Shown here: positions 1 through 8,185 of the stretch, piece after piece
Layout: each line of letters starts with the position of its first letter
Position numbering within the stretch: the first letter of the stretch is position 1
Source: Leifsonia shinshuensis
GTDB taxonomy: Bacteria > Actinomycetota > Actinomycetes > Actinomycetales > Microbacteriaceae
Length of the DNA: 64,000 nucleotides
Direction: 5' to 3'
Assembly: GCF_014217625.1 (NCBI RefSeq)
Contig: NZ_CP043641.1
Span: 1,302,001 to 1,366,000 of the forward strand
Notes under the pieces: generated by a model
Told to the model about the DNA's origin: nothing
Database searches by the model: none
The model's input: only the letters and a program-made list of their open reading frames with translations
Program-made: the position numbers and the translations under genes

Positions 1-266
1 CGGAACAGGTACTTGCCGCGGTCGCTGCCGCTCATCCGCGACCAGACCCGGTCGTAGGCGCGGCGGGCGGCGGCGACGGCCCGGTCGACGTCGGCGGAGT
101 CCGCGGTCGCGATGGTCGCGATGCGCTCCTCCGTCGCCGGGGAGATGGTCTGGAACGGCGTGCCGTGCCCGTCGACGAACTCGCCGTCGATGAAGAGCCC
201 GTACTGGTCGCGCAGGTTGAGGATCGCGCGCGACTCGGGGGCCGGGGCGTACTCGAGGAAGCTCAT
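1..266 (-). CDS. Aldehyde dehydrogenase family protein, N-terminal part only
   Basis: The frame starts at the ATG at 264-266 and runs off the left edge, so only the first 88 residues are visible. They match the N-terminal NAD-binding region of aldehyde dehydrogenases: an LFIDGEFVDG segment, then ISPATEERIATI and a run of Ala/Arg before YDRVWSRM. The catalytic Cys and Glu lie outside the window. It follows deoC by 17 nt on the same strand, so it is probably the last visible gene of the deoxyribose operon. An oxidation of the acetaldehyde released by DeoC would fit this position, but that role is inferred from context only. Confidence 0.85.
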   Translation of the reverse strand, partial: MSFLEYAPAPESRAILNLRDQYGLFIDGEFVDGHGTPFQTISPATEERIATIATADSADVDRAVAAARRAYDRVWSRMSGSDRGKYLF

Positions 267-283
267 GGTGTTGTCGTCCCGTC

Positions 284-1324
284 TCAGTCGATCGTCACGT
301 AGTCGGCGCCGGAGTAATGCCCGGTGTGCAGCTTCTGGCGCTGCAGCAGCACGTCGTTGAGGAGACTGGAGGCGCCGAACCGGAACAGGTGCGGCTGCAG
401 CCAGCGCTCGCCCACGGTCTCCGCGACCGTCACGAGGTACTTGATGGCGTCCTTCGACGAGCGGATGCCGCCCGCCGGCTTCACGCCGATCTCCTCGCCG
501 GTGAGCCGGTGCCAGTCGCGCACGACCTCCAGCATCAGCAGCGTCACCGGGAGCGTCGCCGCCGGGGAGACCTTGCCGGTAGAGGTCTTGATGAAGTCGG
601 CGCCGGCGAGGATGCTCAGCCAGGACGCCCGGCGCACGTTGTCGTAGGTGTTCAGTTCGCCCGTCTCCAGGATGACCTTGAGGTGGGCGTAGCTGCCGTC
701 GTCGCGGCGGCAGGCCTCCTTGACGGCCACGATCTCGTCGAAGACGAGGCCGTAGCGGCCGGAGAGGAACGCTCCGCGATCGATGACCATGTCGATCTCG
801 TCCGCGCCGGCGGCGACCGCGTCGGCGGTGTCGGCGAGCTTGACCGGGAGGGAGGCACGGCCGCTCGGGAAGGCGGTGGCCACGGCGGCAACGTTGATGC
901 CGCCGGCCTGTCCGGTCTCGCGGGCGACGCGGGCGGCGTGGGACGCGCCGAGCGCCTCCACGGCGTAGGGCACCATGTCGCCGTAGACGCAGACCGCGGC
1001 GGGCCGCGGCGCGGTCAGGTCGCTCGGGTCGGGCGTGAGGGCCTTGGCGACCAGCGAGCGCACCTTGCCCGGCGTGTCGGCGCCCTCCAGCGTGGTCAGG
1101 TCGATCAGCTCGATGATCTTGTCGAGCGCCCACGCCTTGCTGGTGGTCTTGATGGAGCGGGTGCCGAGGCCGGCCGCGCGCTGCTCCAGGCCGACGGCGT
1201 CGATGCCGGGGATGCCGCCGAGGTAGCGCCGGAGCGAGCCCTCGGTGAGGTCGCCGCCCAGCACCTCGACGGCGCGGGCCGCCGGCGCGAGCGTGCGCAC
1301 GGGCGGAGTCGTTTCGATGGTCAT
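284..1324 (-). CDS. deoC: Deoxyribose-phosphate aldolase
   Basis: Class I aldolase that cleaves 2-deoxyribose 5-phosphate to glyceraldehyde 3-phosphate and acetaldehyde in the cytoplasm. The 346-residue product carries the DeoC landmarks: EIDMVID near residue 178, LKVILETGEL near 216 and the Schiff-base lysine motif FIKTSTGK near 245, followed by GVKPAGGIR. It is longer than the roughly 220-260 residue enterobacterial and Bacillus forms because of an N-terminal extension of about 75 residues. The start ATG overlaps the stop of the upstream regulator (ATGA), so the two genes are probably translationally coupled. Confidence 0.95.
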   Translation of the reverse strand: MTIETTPPVRTLAPAARAVEVLGGDLTEGSLRRYLGGIPGIDAVGLEQRAAGLGTRSIKTTSKAWALDKIIELIDLTTLEGADTPGKVRSLVAKALTPDPSDLTAPRPAAVCVYGDMVPYAVEALGASHAARVARETGQAGGINVAAVATAFPSGRASLPVKLADTADAVAAGADEIDMVIDRGAFLSGRYGLVFDEIVAVKEACRRDDGSYAHLKVILETGELNTYDNVRRASWLSILAGADFIKTSTGKVSPAATLPVTLLMLEVVRDWHRLTGEEIGVKPAGGIRSSKDAIKYLVTVAETVGERWLQPHLFRFGASSLLNDVLLQRQKLHTGHYSGADYVTID

Positions 1325-2292
1325 GACGTCTGCTTTCTCATGTTCGGCACACGGCCGAGGAGGTCGTTGGCGGTCGACTCGTCGGTGATCAGGGTGGTGC
1401 ACAGCCCGCTGGCGACGACCGCGTGGGCGATGCCGTGCTTGGCCTCCCCCGCGATGACGGCGATGGAGGTGCGGGCGTTGCGGAGCTCGTCCAGCGTGAG
1501 GCCGAGCGTGCGGCTGTCCAGCTCGGGGTCGGCGACCTGCCCCGCCTCGTCGATGAACCGGCCGACCACGTCGCCGACGGCGCCCTTGGCGGCCAGCGCG
1601 AGCACGTCCTCCGCGGAGAGGTAGCCGGAGTCGACGTGCACGGAGCTGGTGTCGACCACGCCCGCGCTGAACAGGTAGGCGTTGGCGCCGCGCGCGAGGT
1701 CGAGCACGGACTGGACGGAGCGGTCGGCCTCGATCGCGCGGCGAGTGGCCGCGTGCTCGAAGATCGCCGGGCTCGGGAGGAGGGTCGCGGTGCCCTGGGC
1801 CTTGCGGGCCATCACGACGGCGGTGTCCGCGGCGGCGGTGGCCTGCCGGGTGCTCGAGACGCTGCCGTTGATCTGGACCGGGTTCACGCCGACCGCCCAG
1901 CCCGGGCGCAGCCGGGCGGCGACGGCGTGCAGCGTGCGGCCCCAGCTCACGCCGAGCGTGCGCGGCACGGGACGCAGGGTCGTCAGGTAGTCGGCCGCGG
2001 CCTGTGCGACGCGGGCCTGGGAGTCGGCGTCCGACTCCGCGGCGGGGACGACGACGGCGTCCTCCAGCCCGTAGAAGCCGCACAGCTCGCGCTCCAGCGA
2101 GAACTTCCTGGCGCTCGGGTGGACGATCTCGATGCGCACGAAACCGTGCTCGCGCGCCGCCACCAGGAGCCGGCCGACCTTCCAGCGGGAGACGTTGAGG
2201 GCGACGCCGATCTCGTCCTGGGTCTTGCCGGCTTCGTAGTACAGCTCTGCGGCTTTGACGGCGAGGATCTCGTCGGTATCGTTCAGGGCCAC
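1321..2292 (-). CDS. SorC/DeoR-type sugar-binding transcriptional regulator
   Basis: 323 residues with an N-terminal helix-turn-helix (KTQDEIGVALNVSRWKVGRL, about residues 23-42) followed by a phosphosugar-binding domain like that of Bacillus DeoR and SorC proteins (GVSWGRTLHAV, residues ~115-125). It begins with GTG, which lies 6 nt after a TAAGCT box, and its stop overlaps the deoC start. In this family a phosphorylated sugar, here probably deoxyribose 5-phosphate, releases the repressor. That effector is inferred from the coupled deoC gene. A GCAAC-G-GTTGC palindrome at 2314-2324 is a candidate operator shared with the divergent kinase gene. Confidence 0.88.
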   Translation of the reverse strand: MALNDTDEILAVKAAELYYEAGKTQDEIGVALNVSRWKVGRLLVAAREHGFVRIEIVHPSARKFSLERELCGFYGLEDAVVVPAAESDADSQARVAQAAADYLTTLRPVPRTLGVSWGRTLHAVAARLRPGWAVGVNPVQINGSVSSTRQATAAADTAVVMARKAQGTATLLPSPAIFEHAATRRAIEADRSVQSVLDLARGANAYLFSAGVVDTSSVHVDSGYLSAEDVLALAAKGAVGDVVGRFIDEAGQVADPELDSRTLGLTLDELRNARTSIAVIAGEAKHGIAHAVVASGLCTTLITDESTANDLLGRVPNMRKQTS

Positions 2293-2298
2293 GCGTCC

Positions 2299-2304
2299 AG
2301 CTTA
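2299..2304 (-). promoter_or_regulatory. -10 box TAAGCT of the deo regulator gene
   Basis: On the minus strand TAAGCT ends 6 nt before the GTG at 2292. That spacing would put the transcript start at or next to the start codon, so the mRNA would be leaderless. No convincing -35 box is visible. Confidence 0.5.
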
Positions 2305-2313
2305 GGTCGGTGT

Positions 2314-2324
2314 GCAACGGTTGC
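2314..2324. promoter_or_regulatory. Candidate operator between deo regulator and ROK kinase
   Basis: GCAAC-G-GTTGC is a perfect 5-bp inverted repeat around one base, placed just upstream of the -10 box of the regulator gene in the divergent intergenic region. Position and symmetry fit autoregulation by the SorC-type protein. Binding is inferred. Confidence 0.4.
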
Positions 2325-2360
2325 GCGTTCACCGCTCAAATGAGCAGGGCCGGTTTCGTT

Positions 2361-2366
2361 TATCGT
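2361..2366 (+). promoter_or_regulatory. -10 box TATCGT of the ROK kinase gene
   Basis: TATCGT ends 6 nt before the GTG at 2373, the leaderless spacing seen at other genes here. It is the main reason for choosing GTG 2373 over the in-frame ATG at 2340. Confidence 0.45.
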
Positions 2367-2372
2367 TGGCTC

Positions 2373-3329
2373 GTGTCTGCCACTCCCCTCGCACTCGCCG
2401 TCGACTTCGGCGGAACCAAGGTCGAAGCCGCCCTCGTCGACGCGGACGGCGTCCTCCTCCCCGGCTCCCGTCACCGCCTCCCGACCGGCCGCACGGCGAC
2501 GGTCGCCGACCTGGAGGCCTCGGTCGGCGGTGTCGTGCGCGACGCGTTCGCGGCGCTGCCCGACGGCGCGGAGATCGTCGGCGTCGGCATCGGCTGCGCC
2601 GGCCCGATCGACCGCAGGCGCGGCTTGGTCTCGCCGCTCAACGTCCCGGACTGGCGCGACTACCCGCTGCGCGACTTCATCGGCTCTGTCGCGGCCTCGG
2701 CCGGCCTCCACGTGCCGGTGACGCTGGAGATGGACGGCGTGGCGATCACCATGGCCGAGCACTGGGTGGGCGCCGCGCAGGGCGTCGACAACGTCATGGG
2801 AATGGTGGTCTCGACCGGCATCGGCGGCGGCCTCATCGTCGACGGCCGGGTCATCACCGGGCCGACCGGCAACGCCGGGCACATCGGGCACGTGGAGGTC
2901 GGCGACATCCGAGGCGAGGACACCTTCGGCGCCCCGTACGCCCTGGAGGCCATCGCCTCCGGCCCGCACACCGTCGCCTGGGCGCGCCGGCAGGGCTTCA
3001 CCGGCGGAACGGGCGAGGAGCTCGCGGCGGCGTACGCCGCAGGGGACGAGGTCGCGGTCGCCGCGATCACCCGCACGGGCCGCGCCGTCGGCCACGCGAT
3101 CGCTTCCGCGACCGCGCTGCTCGACCTGGAGCTGGTCGCGATCGGCGGCGGGTTCTCGCACTCCACCCCCGACCTCTTCACGCACATGCGCGAGGTCATC
3201 GAAGCGCACTACTTCCCGTTCGTCCGCAAGGTGCGGATCGTCCCGAGCGCCCTCTCCTCCGAGGGACCGCTCATCGGAGCGGCCGCCCTCATCCACCGCA
3301 GCGAACTGCTGCCGGCCAACCCGCGCTGA
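2373..3329 (+). CDS. ROK family sugar kinase (glucokinase-like)
   Basis: 318 residues counted from GTG 2373. The phosphate-binding DFGGTKVEAALVD motif starts at residue ~9, as expected for the ASKHA fold, and the catalytic Asp is probably in LEMDGVAITMAEHW. The usual ROK zinc site (GH plus three Cys) is absent: after GNAGHIGHVEVGD the protein continues directly to FGAPYALEAIASGP with no cysteine. Sugar specificity therefore cannot be assigned. It is divergent from the deoxyribose regulator, so a role with the same sugar set is possible. An upstream ATG at 2340 would add 11 residues but would overlap the probable promoter. Confidence 0.85.
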   Translation: MSATPLALAVDFGGTKVEAALVDADGVLLPGSRHRLPTGRTATVADLEASVGGVVRDAFAALPDGAEIVGVGIGCAGPIDRRRGLVSPLNVPDWRDYPLRDFIGSVAASAGLHVPVTLEMDGVAITMAEHWVGAAQGVDNVMGMVVSTGIGGGLIVDGRVITGPTGNAGHIGHVEVGDIRGEDTFGAPYALEAIASGPHTVAWARRQGFTGGTGEELAAAYAAGDEVAVAAITRTGRAVGHAIASATALLDLELVAIGGGFSHSTPDLFTHMREVIEAHYFPFVRKVRIVPSALSSEGPLIGAAALIHRSELLPANPR

Positions 3330-3330
3330 C

Positions 3331-3512
3331 AACTCCGGAGTCCTTGTCAGACACGCCGCCGCGGTCTCCGTAACTCCGGAGATCCGGGCCGGTCGCGTGG
3401 CGAGCTCCGGAGTTAGGTCGCGTCGTCAATTCCGGAGATTCGGGCGGCCGGGGCCGGGATGTCCGGAACTACGGGCGGATCGGGGTGCTGCGCGGGCAGG
3501 ACTCCGGAGTTG
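3331..3512. repeat. Symmetric array of six TCCGGA palindromes
   Basis: The gap between the convergent kinase and MFS genes holds six copies of a palindromic core, typically AACTCCGGAGTT or a near variant, centred at about 3336, 3377, 3408, 3433, 3464 and 3505. The spacings are 41, 31, 25, 31 and 41 bp, mirror-symmetric about 3421. The two halves align without gaps as an imperfect inverted repeat, with the first 14 bases of each arm identical. It could act as a two-way terminator or hairpin, or be a REP/MITE-like element. Function is unknown. Confidence 0.8.
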
Positions 3513-3515
3513 CGG

Positions 3516-4754
3516 TCAGCGGTCTTCGAGCGGCACCGGCCGGGCGACGACGGCGCCGGCGGCCGCGGCGGCCAACGCGGTCGCGGTCAGCACGACCATC
3601 GGCACCGTCCAGCCGCCGGTCGCCTGGTGGAGGATGCCGACCACGAGCGGTCCCAGCGCACCGAGGGTGTAGCCGAGGCCCTGGGTGAAGCCGCTCAGCG
3701 CGACCGAGCCGGCGTGCGTGCGCGTGCGCACGTTGATGAGCACCAGGCTCAGCGGGAACAGCAGCGGGCCGAGGCCGGCGAACGCCACCCACAGCCAGGT
3801 CGCCGTCGACGGCGCGAAGATCAGCCCCGCGTAGCCCGCGACGAAGAACGCGACGCCGGCGTAGATCAGCAGCGAGACGTTCCGCATCCGCGCGGCGAGC
3901 AACGGCACCAGCAGCCCGGCCGGGATACCCATCCCGGCGTAGATCGACAGCAGCGCGCCCGCCTCCGCCGGCGGCGTCCCGGCGACATCGTGAACGAGCT
4001 GCGGCAGCCACGCGAACATCGCGTACGCGTTCAGGCTCGACACCGCGAACACGACCGCCATCGCCCAGGCCAGCCCGGAACGCCAGATGCGGCGGATCAG
4101 CGAGCGGTCGGCCTCCTCGACCTCCACGTCGTGGGCGGCGTGCGCGGGCCGGTGGGTGACGAGGATGCGCAGCCAGGGCAGGATCGCCAGCACGCTGACC
4201 AGCGCCCACATCCCGACCGACACATGCCAGCCGGCGGAGTCCGCGACTGGCACGGCGACGAGCGGCGGCAGCAGCGTGCTCACCGACATCACGGTGGCGT
4301 AGAGCGCCGTCACCAGGCCGATCCGGTCCGGGAAGTAGCGCTTCACGAGCGGAGGCAGCAGCACGTTGCCGACGCCCATGCCCGCGAACGTGACGGCAGA
4401 GCCGACGGCCAGCATGACGAACGACCCGGCGGTCGCGCGCAGCAGGTGCCCGGTCAGCATCACGCCGAGCGCGATCAGCAGCACGGCCTCCAGCGAGAGC
4501 CGGCGGGTGAATGTCGGCGCCAGGAGGCCGAAGAGCGCGAAGCAGACCGGCGGCAGCATCCCGAGCAGGCCGACGCCGACGCTCGACACCGGGAACTCGA
4601 CCCGGATCTCGGCGAAGATCGGCGAGAGCGCCGCGACCGCCGTGCGCAGGTTCGCCGCGACGAGCAGGATGCCGAGCAGCGCGACCGTGCGGCCCTGCCA
4701 GAGCGGGCGCGCGGCCGACGCCGACGCGGTGGTGTCCTGGTTCGCCTCGGTCAC
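3516..4754 (-). CDS. MFS transporter, CynX/NimT type
   Basis: 412-residue integral membrane protein with about 12 hydrophobic segments. It begins after a short polar N-terminus with GRTVALLGILLVAANLRTAV, typical of the cyanate/nitroimidazole (CynX/NimT) branch of the major facilitator superfamily. The substrate cannot be read from the sequence. The GTG start overlaps the ribF stop (GTGA), so it is the last gene of the truB-ribF string. No terminator with a T-run follows it, but the palindromic array at 3331-3512 may serve that purpose. Confidence 0.85.
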   Translation of the reverse strand: MTEANQDTTASASAARPLWQGRTVALLGILLVAANLRTAVAALSPIFAEIRVEFPVSSVGVGLLGMLPPVCFALFGLLAPTFTRRLSLEAVLLIALGVMLTGHLLRATAGSFVMLAVGSAVTFAGMGVGNVLLPPLVKRYFPDRIGLVTALYATVMSVSTLLPPLVAVPVADSAGWHVSVGMWALVSVLAILPWLRILVTHRPAHAAHDVEVEEADRSLIRRIWRSGLAWAMAVVFAVSSLNAYAMFAWLPQLVHDVAGTPPAEAGALLSIYAGMGIPAGLLVPLLAARMRNVSLLIYAGVAFFVAGYAGLIFAPSTATWLWVAFAGLGPLLFPLSLVLINVRTRTHAGSVALSGFTQGLGYTLGALGPLVVGILHQATGGWTVPMVVLTATALAAAAAGAVVARPVPLEDR

Positions 4755-5695
4755 GCGCGCTCGGCTGTCAGGATCCGCCTGGCCTGCTCGACGTCGTCCG
4801 CGATCTGCGCGATCAGCGGCTCGATCCCGGCGTACGCGACCATGCCGCGGATGCGCTCGGAGAACGCCACGTCGACGGTGTGGCCGTAGAGGTCGAGCTC
4901 GCGATCGAGCACGTAGGCCTCCACCTGCTTCTGCGGAACGCCCTCGAACGTCGGGTTGTTGCCGACCGAGATCGCGGCGGGATAACGCGCGCCGTCGTCG
5001 TCGGTCAGCCAGCCGGCGTAGACGCCGTCGGCCGGGATGAGGCCCTCCGACTCCGGCGACAGGTTCGCGGTCGGGAAGCCGAGCTCGCGTCCGCGCGCCG
5101 CCCCGTGGACGACGATCCCGCGCACGGTCGGCACGGTGCCGAGCAGTTCGGCGGCGTGACCGACGTCGCCGGCTGCCAGCAGCTCGCGGATCCAGGTGGA
5201 GGACACGCGGCGGCCGTGCTCGGGTCGCACGTCGTCGATCAGCTCGACGGTGAAGCCGTACCGCTCCCCCAGGTCACGTAGCATCGCCACGTCGCCGGCG
5301 CCGCGCGCGCCGAACCGGAAGTCGCTGCCCACCAGCACCGCGGCGGCGTGCAGCCGGTCGACCAGGATGTGACGCACGAACTCCTCGGGAGGCAGGTCGG
5401 CGAGCGGGCGGTCGAAGGCGACCATGAGCGTCGCGTCGATCCCGGTCTCGGCCAGCAGCTCCAGCTTCTGTCGGTTGCTCACCAGCGACGCCGGGCACTT
5501 CTCGGGCGCCAGCAGCTCCAGCGGGTTGCGATCGAAGGTGATCACCGCGGCGGTCAGCCCGCGCTCGGCGGCGACTGCGCGCAGCCGTTCGATCACGGCG
5601 CGGTGACCGGTGTGGACGCCGTCGAACTTGCCGATCGTGACCGCGCTCGGCCCGAAGCCGTCGGGGATCTCCTCGACGGAGCCGAACACCTTCAC
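4751..5695 (-). CDS. ribF: Bifunctional riboflavin kinase / FAD synthetase
   Basis: Converts riboflavin to FMN and then FAD in the cytoplasm. The 314-residue product has an N-terminal adenylyltransferase domain (IGKFDGVHTGHRA near residue 20, SDFRFGARGAGD near 125) and a C-terminal riboflavin kinase domain (GRELGFPTANL near 200, then GVYAGWL). The GTG start at 5695 overlaps the stop of the upstream membrane-protein gene, and the stop overlaps the MFS start. The association with truB is ancestral in bacteria; here two membrane-protein genes separate them. Confidence 0.96.
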   Translation of the reverse strand: MKVFGSVEEIPDGFGPSAVTIGKFDGVHTGHRAVIERLRAVAAERGLTAAVITFDRNPLELLAPEKCPASLVSNRQKLELLAETGIDATLMVAFDRPLADLPPEEFVRHILVDRLHAAAVLVGSDFRFGARGAGDVAMLRDLGERYGFTVELIDDVRPEHGRRVSSTWIRELLAAGDVGHAAELLGTVPTVRGIVVHGAARGRELGFPTANLSPESEGLIPADGVYAGWLTDDDGARYPAAISVGNNPTFEGVPQKQVEAYVLDRELDLYGHTVDVAFSERIRGMVAYAGIEPLIAQIADDVEQARRILTAERA

Positions 5696-6171
5696 GAACG
5701 CGCCTCGTCGCGCGGCTTGTGCTTCGACAGATAAAGCAGGCCGAGGATCGGCAGGGCCAGCGGGATGAACAGGTAGCCCATGCCGTAGACCGACCAGACG
5801 GTGGCGTCGCGCCCGAACGGGTCGATGTCGTGGAGGCCCAGCGTCGCCGGCGCGAACAGGCTGAGCGTCCCGATCACGAGCACGCCCACCAGCTCGAAGG
5901 TGATCGTGATCCACGCCACCCGGTACCAGACCCGCCCCGGCGCGACGAGCGCGATGGTGGCGACGATGTAGACGGCCGCGGAGAGCGCGGACAGCGTGAA
6001 CGCGACCGGCGCCTCGTGGAAGCGGTCGATGATCTGGAAGACGCTGCGGCCGGTCGCGGCCAGCGCCAGCACGCCGTAGACGAACACGAGGACGCGGCCG
6101 ACGCCGGAGACGCGGCGCCTGGGCGCCTCGCCACCGCTCTGCTCGCGGGCGGACATGGTGTGGTGGGACAT
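5692..6171 (-). CDS. Conserved actinobacterial four-helix membrane protein
   Basis: 159 residues with four hydrophobic segments (around residues 25-45, 55-80, 88-110 and 125-148) and a short basic C-terminus (SKHKPRDEARS). I do not recognise a functional domain beyond 'conserved integral membrane protein'. An alternative start is the Met at residue 6. It sits directly upstream of ribF with a GTGA overlap, which suggests coupled expression. Its function is unknown, and no catalytic motif is visible. Confidence 0.75.
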   Translation of the reverse strand: MSHHTMSAREQSGGEAPRRRVSGVGRVLVFVYGVLALAATGRSVFQIIDRFHEAPVAFTLSALSAAVYIVATIALVAPGRVWYRVAWITITFELVGVLVIGTLSLFAPATLGLHDIDPFGRDATVWSVYGMGYLFIPLALPILGLLYLSKHKPRDEARS

Positions 6172-6252
6172 CGGTAACGATTCTATTCGCGACGCGTCAG
6201 GTCATCGTGCGCGGCCCTGACCCTCCCGCGACGGCCTGACCCTCCCGATAGC

Positions 6253-6621
6253 TCAGGCGCCCTGTACGAACCAGATCTGCCCCATCCGGTACACCATCAC
6301 CGCGATGGCGAGGCAGACCCCGCCGAGGATGACGGTGCTCCACCTGTTGCGCTCGATCAGCGCCCAGAAGCCGCCGGCGAGCGGCAGCAGCAGCGCCGAG
6401 ATCAGGTAGATGTAGAACTCGGCGAGGCTCCCGGTCGGCGGGTTGCCCACCAGCGGGGCCACGATCGCCATGACCAGCTGCACGATCAGCAGCAGCTCGA
6501 CCAGAGCGACGGCGCCCATCGAGACGTCGCCCGGCACGCGCCCGGCGAAGCCGAGCACCAGGCAGAGCACGCCGGCCACCACGGCGACGCCGACCTGCAG
6601 CGCCACGAACCATTCGATCAT
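6253..6621 (-). CDS. Small membrane protein of unknown function
   Basis: 122 residues with four predicted membrane segments (about 5-25, 35-58, 68-88 and 97-115), linked by short loops such as GNPPTGSLAEF. It looks like a conserved actinobacterial inner-membrane protein, and I cannot assign a function. The ATG start overlaps the truB stop (ATGA), and 81 nt separate it from the next membrane-protein gene. It therefore belongs to the truB-ribF string and is probably translated by coupling. Confidence 0.75.
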   Translation of the reverse strand: MIEWFVALQVGVAVVAGVLCLVLGFAGRVPGDVSMGAVALVELLLIVQLVMAIVAPLVGNPPTGSLAEFYIYLISALLLPLAGGFWALIERNRWSTVILGGVCLAIAVMVYRMGQIWFVQGA

Positions 6622-7541
6622 GCGGAGGCGATCTCGTCGGTCGGGAAATTCACGAGGGTCCTGGCTTCCTTTCCGCGGAACTCGATGAGCCCCACGAGGT
6701 GGCCGCCGGGGGCGATGGCCGCGACGGGTCCGCCTCCCGGTCCCTCCCGATCGGCGATGTGGATGCGCCGGCCGTGCGTCAGGTCGATCGCCTGCTGCTC
6801 GGTCAGCTCGAGCGTCTCGAACAGGTCCGAGGCGGCTCGCGCAGCGGGGATGAGGGCCGCCGCGGCATCGAGCGTATCGAGTTCGCCGGCCTCCCGCACA
6901 TCGAACGGGCCCACCCGTGTGCGGCGCAGGGCCGTGAGGTGGCCGCCGACCCCGAGGTCGGCGCCGAGGTCGCGCGCGAGCGAGCGGATGTACGTGCCGG
7001 AGGAGCAGACCACGCGCACGTCGAGCTCGATCGCGACCGGCGCCTCCGGATCGGGCAGCCGCCTGGCCGCCAGCAGCTCGAACTCCGCGATGGTCACCGC
7101 GCGTGCCTGCAGGACGACCTCCTCGCCCGCCCGCACCCGCGCGTAGGCGCGCTTGCCGTCCACCTTGATCGCGCTGACCGAGCTCGGGACCTGCTCGATC
7201 TCGCCGGTGAGCGCCCGGATGCCGCGAGCGATGCCCTCGTCGGCGACCGCGGCGACGGCGGCCGGGTCGGCCTCCGCTACCACATCGCCCTCGGCGTCGT
7301 CGGTGGTCGTGGTCGCGCCGAGCCGGATGGTCGCCAGGTACTCCTTGTCGGCGCCGACGATGTAGGTCAGCAGCCGCGTGGACGAGTTGACTCCGAGGAT
7401 GAGGAGTCCGGTGGCCATCGGGTCGAGCGTGCCCGCGTGGCCCACCTTGCGGGTGCCGGCCAGCCGGCGGACGCGCGCGACGACGTCGTGGCTCGTCCAG
7501 CCGCCGGGCTTGTCGACCAGGATCAGACCGCTGCCGGTCAT
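6618..7541 (-). CDS. truB: tRNA pseudouridine(55) synthase
   Basis: Isomerises U55 in the T-loop of tRNAs. The 307-residue protein has the TruB signature: LVDKPGGWTSHDV at residue 8 and the catalytic Asp40 in HAGTLDPMATG, followed by VRVVCSSGTYIRSLARDLG near 190. In most actinobacteria truB follows rbfA closely. Here rbfA lies about 5.2 kb away, and truB is instead overlapped by the stop of a TetR gene (ATGA). Its transcription is therefore probably tied to that regulator's promoter, unless an internal promoter exists. Confidence 0.96.
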   Translation of the reverse strand: MTGSGLILVDKPGGWTSHDVVARVRRLAGTRKVGHAGTLDPMATGLLILGVNSSTRLLTYIVGADKEYLATIRLGATTTTDDAEGDVVAEADPAAVAAVADEGIARGIRALTGEIEQVPSSVSAIKVDGKRAYARVRAGEEVVLQARAVTIAEFELLAARRLPDPEAPVAIELDVRVVCSSGTYIRSLARDLGADLGVGGHLTALRRTRVGPFDVREAGELDTLDAAAALIPAARAASDLFETLELTEQQAIDLTHGRRIHIADREGPGGGPVAAIAPGGHLVGLIEFRGKEARTLVNFPTDEIASA

Positions 7542-8185
7542 GCGCTCTCGCCGGCGACGTCGAGGACCAGCTGCAGCTTGGTGCGGAAGGTGGACTCGAT
7601 GATCTCGGTGGCGCAGACGTCCTTGCCGTACTCGGCGGGGAGCTTGAGCCCGAGCAGCGTGTTCAGCAGCATGCCCTCGGCGAGGAAGGTGCGCGCCTCG
7701 TCGGGCGAGAAGCCGACCTGGTCGCGGACCAGCTTGTAGATCGCGAGGAAGCCCTCCCGCGCGCGCTCGCCGATCACGGCGTCGTTGCCCATTCCGAAGG
7801 CCTGCATGAGCGAGAGCAGGATGCCGCGGTCCTCGATGAGGTTGACGTACGCGAGGCCCAGCCTGCGGCCGATCTCGTGGTGCTCGCCGACCGCGCCGTC
7901 CTCCCCCGCGGGCGATCCGTCGGCCTTCCAGCCGTCGATGGTGGCCTGGAAGCTCGCCATCAGCTTGTCGAGCGCGCGCTGCAGGACCTCCACGAAGAGG
8001 TTCTCCTTGCTGCCGAACATCCGCACCACGTAGGGCTGGCTGATCCCGGCCGCCTTGGCGATCTGGTCCGTGGTCGCGCCGAAGTAGCCGCGCTCCCCGA
8101 ACACGAGGCTCGCCGCGCCGAGGATCTGCTCGCGCCGCTCGGCCGAGGGGATCCGTTCACTGATCGCCGAAGTCATGCTTGACAT
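7538..8185 (-). CDS. TetR family repressor of the divergent MFS efflux gene
   Basis: 215 residues. The N-terminal helix-turn-helix is clear (TTDQIAKAAGISQPYVVRMF, residues ~37-56), followed by an all-helical ligand domain (GLAYVNLIEDRGILLSLMQAF). It is divergent from an EmrB/QacA-type pump. The shared 95-bp gap contains a TTGACA promoter for the pump overlapped by an inverted repeat, the classic arrangement for local repression relieved by a pump substrate. The ATG at 8185 is used; an in-frame ATG at 8176 is equally possible. Its stop overlaps the truB start. Confidence 0.92.
   Translation of the reverse strand: MSSMTSAISERIPSAERREQILGAASLVFGERGYFGATTDQIAKAAGISQPYVVRMFGSKENLFVEVLQRALDKLMASFQATIDGWKADGSPAGEDGAVGEHHEIGRRLGLAYVNLIEDRGILLSLMQAFGMGNDAVIGERAREGFLAIYKLVRDQVGFSPDEARTFLAEGMLLNTLLGLKLPAEYGKDVCATEIIESTFRTKLQLVLDVAGESA

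Noticed and set aside
3331..3512. TCCGGA array as a CRISPR or as a set of phage operators
   Set aside because: The repeats are short palindromes with mirrored spacing and no unique spacers; there are no phage or cas genes nearby. It is kept as an unexplained dyad array instead.
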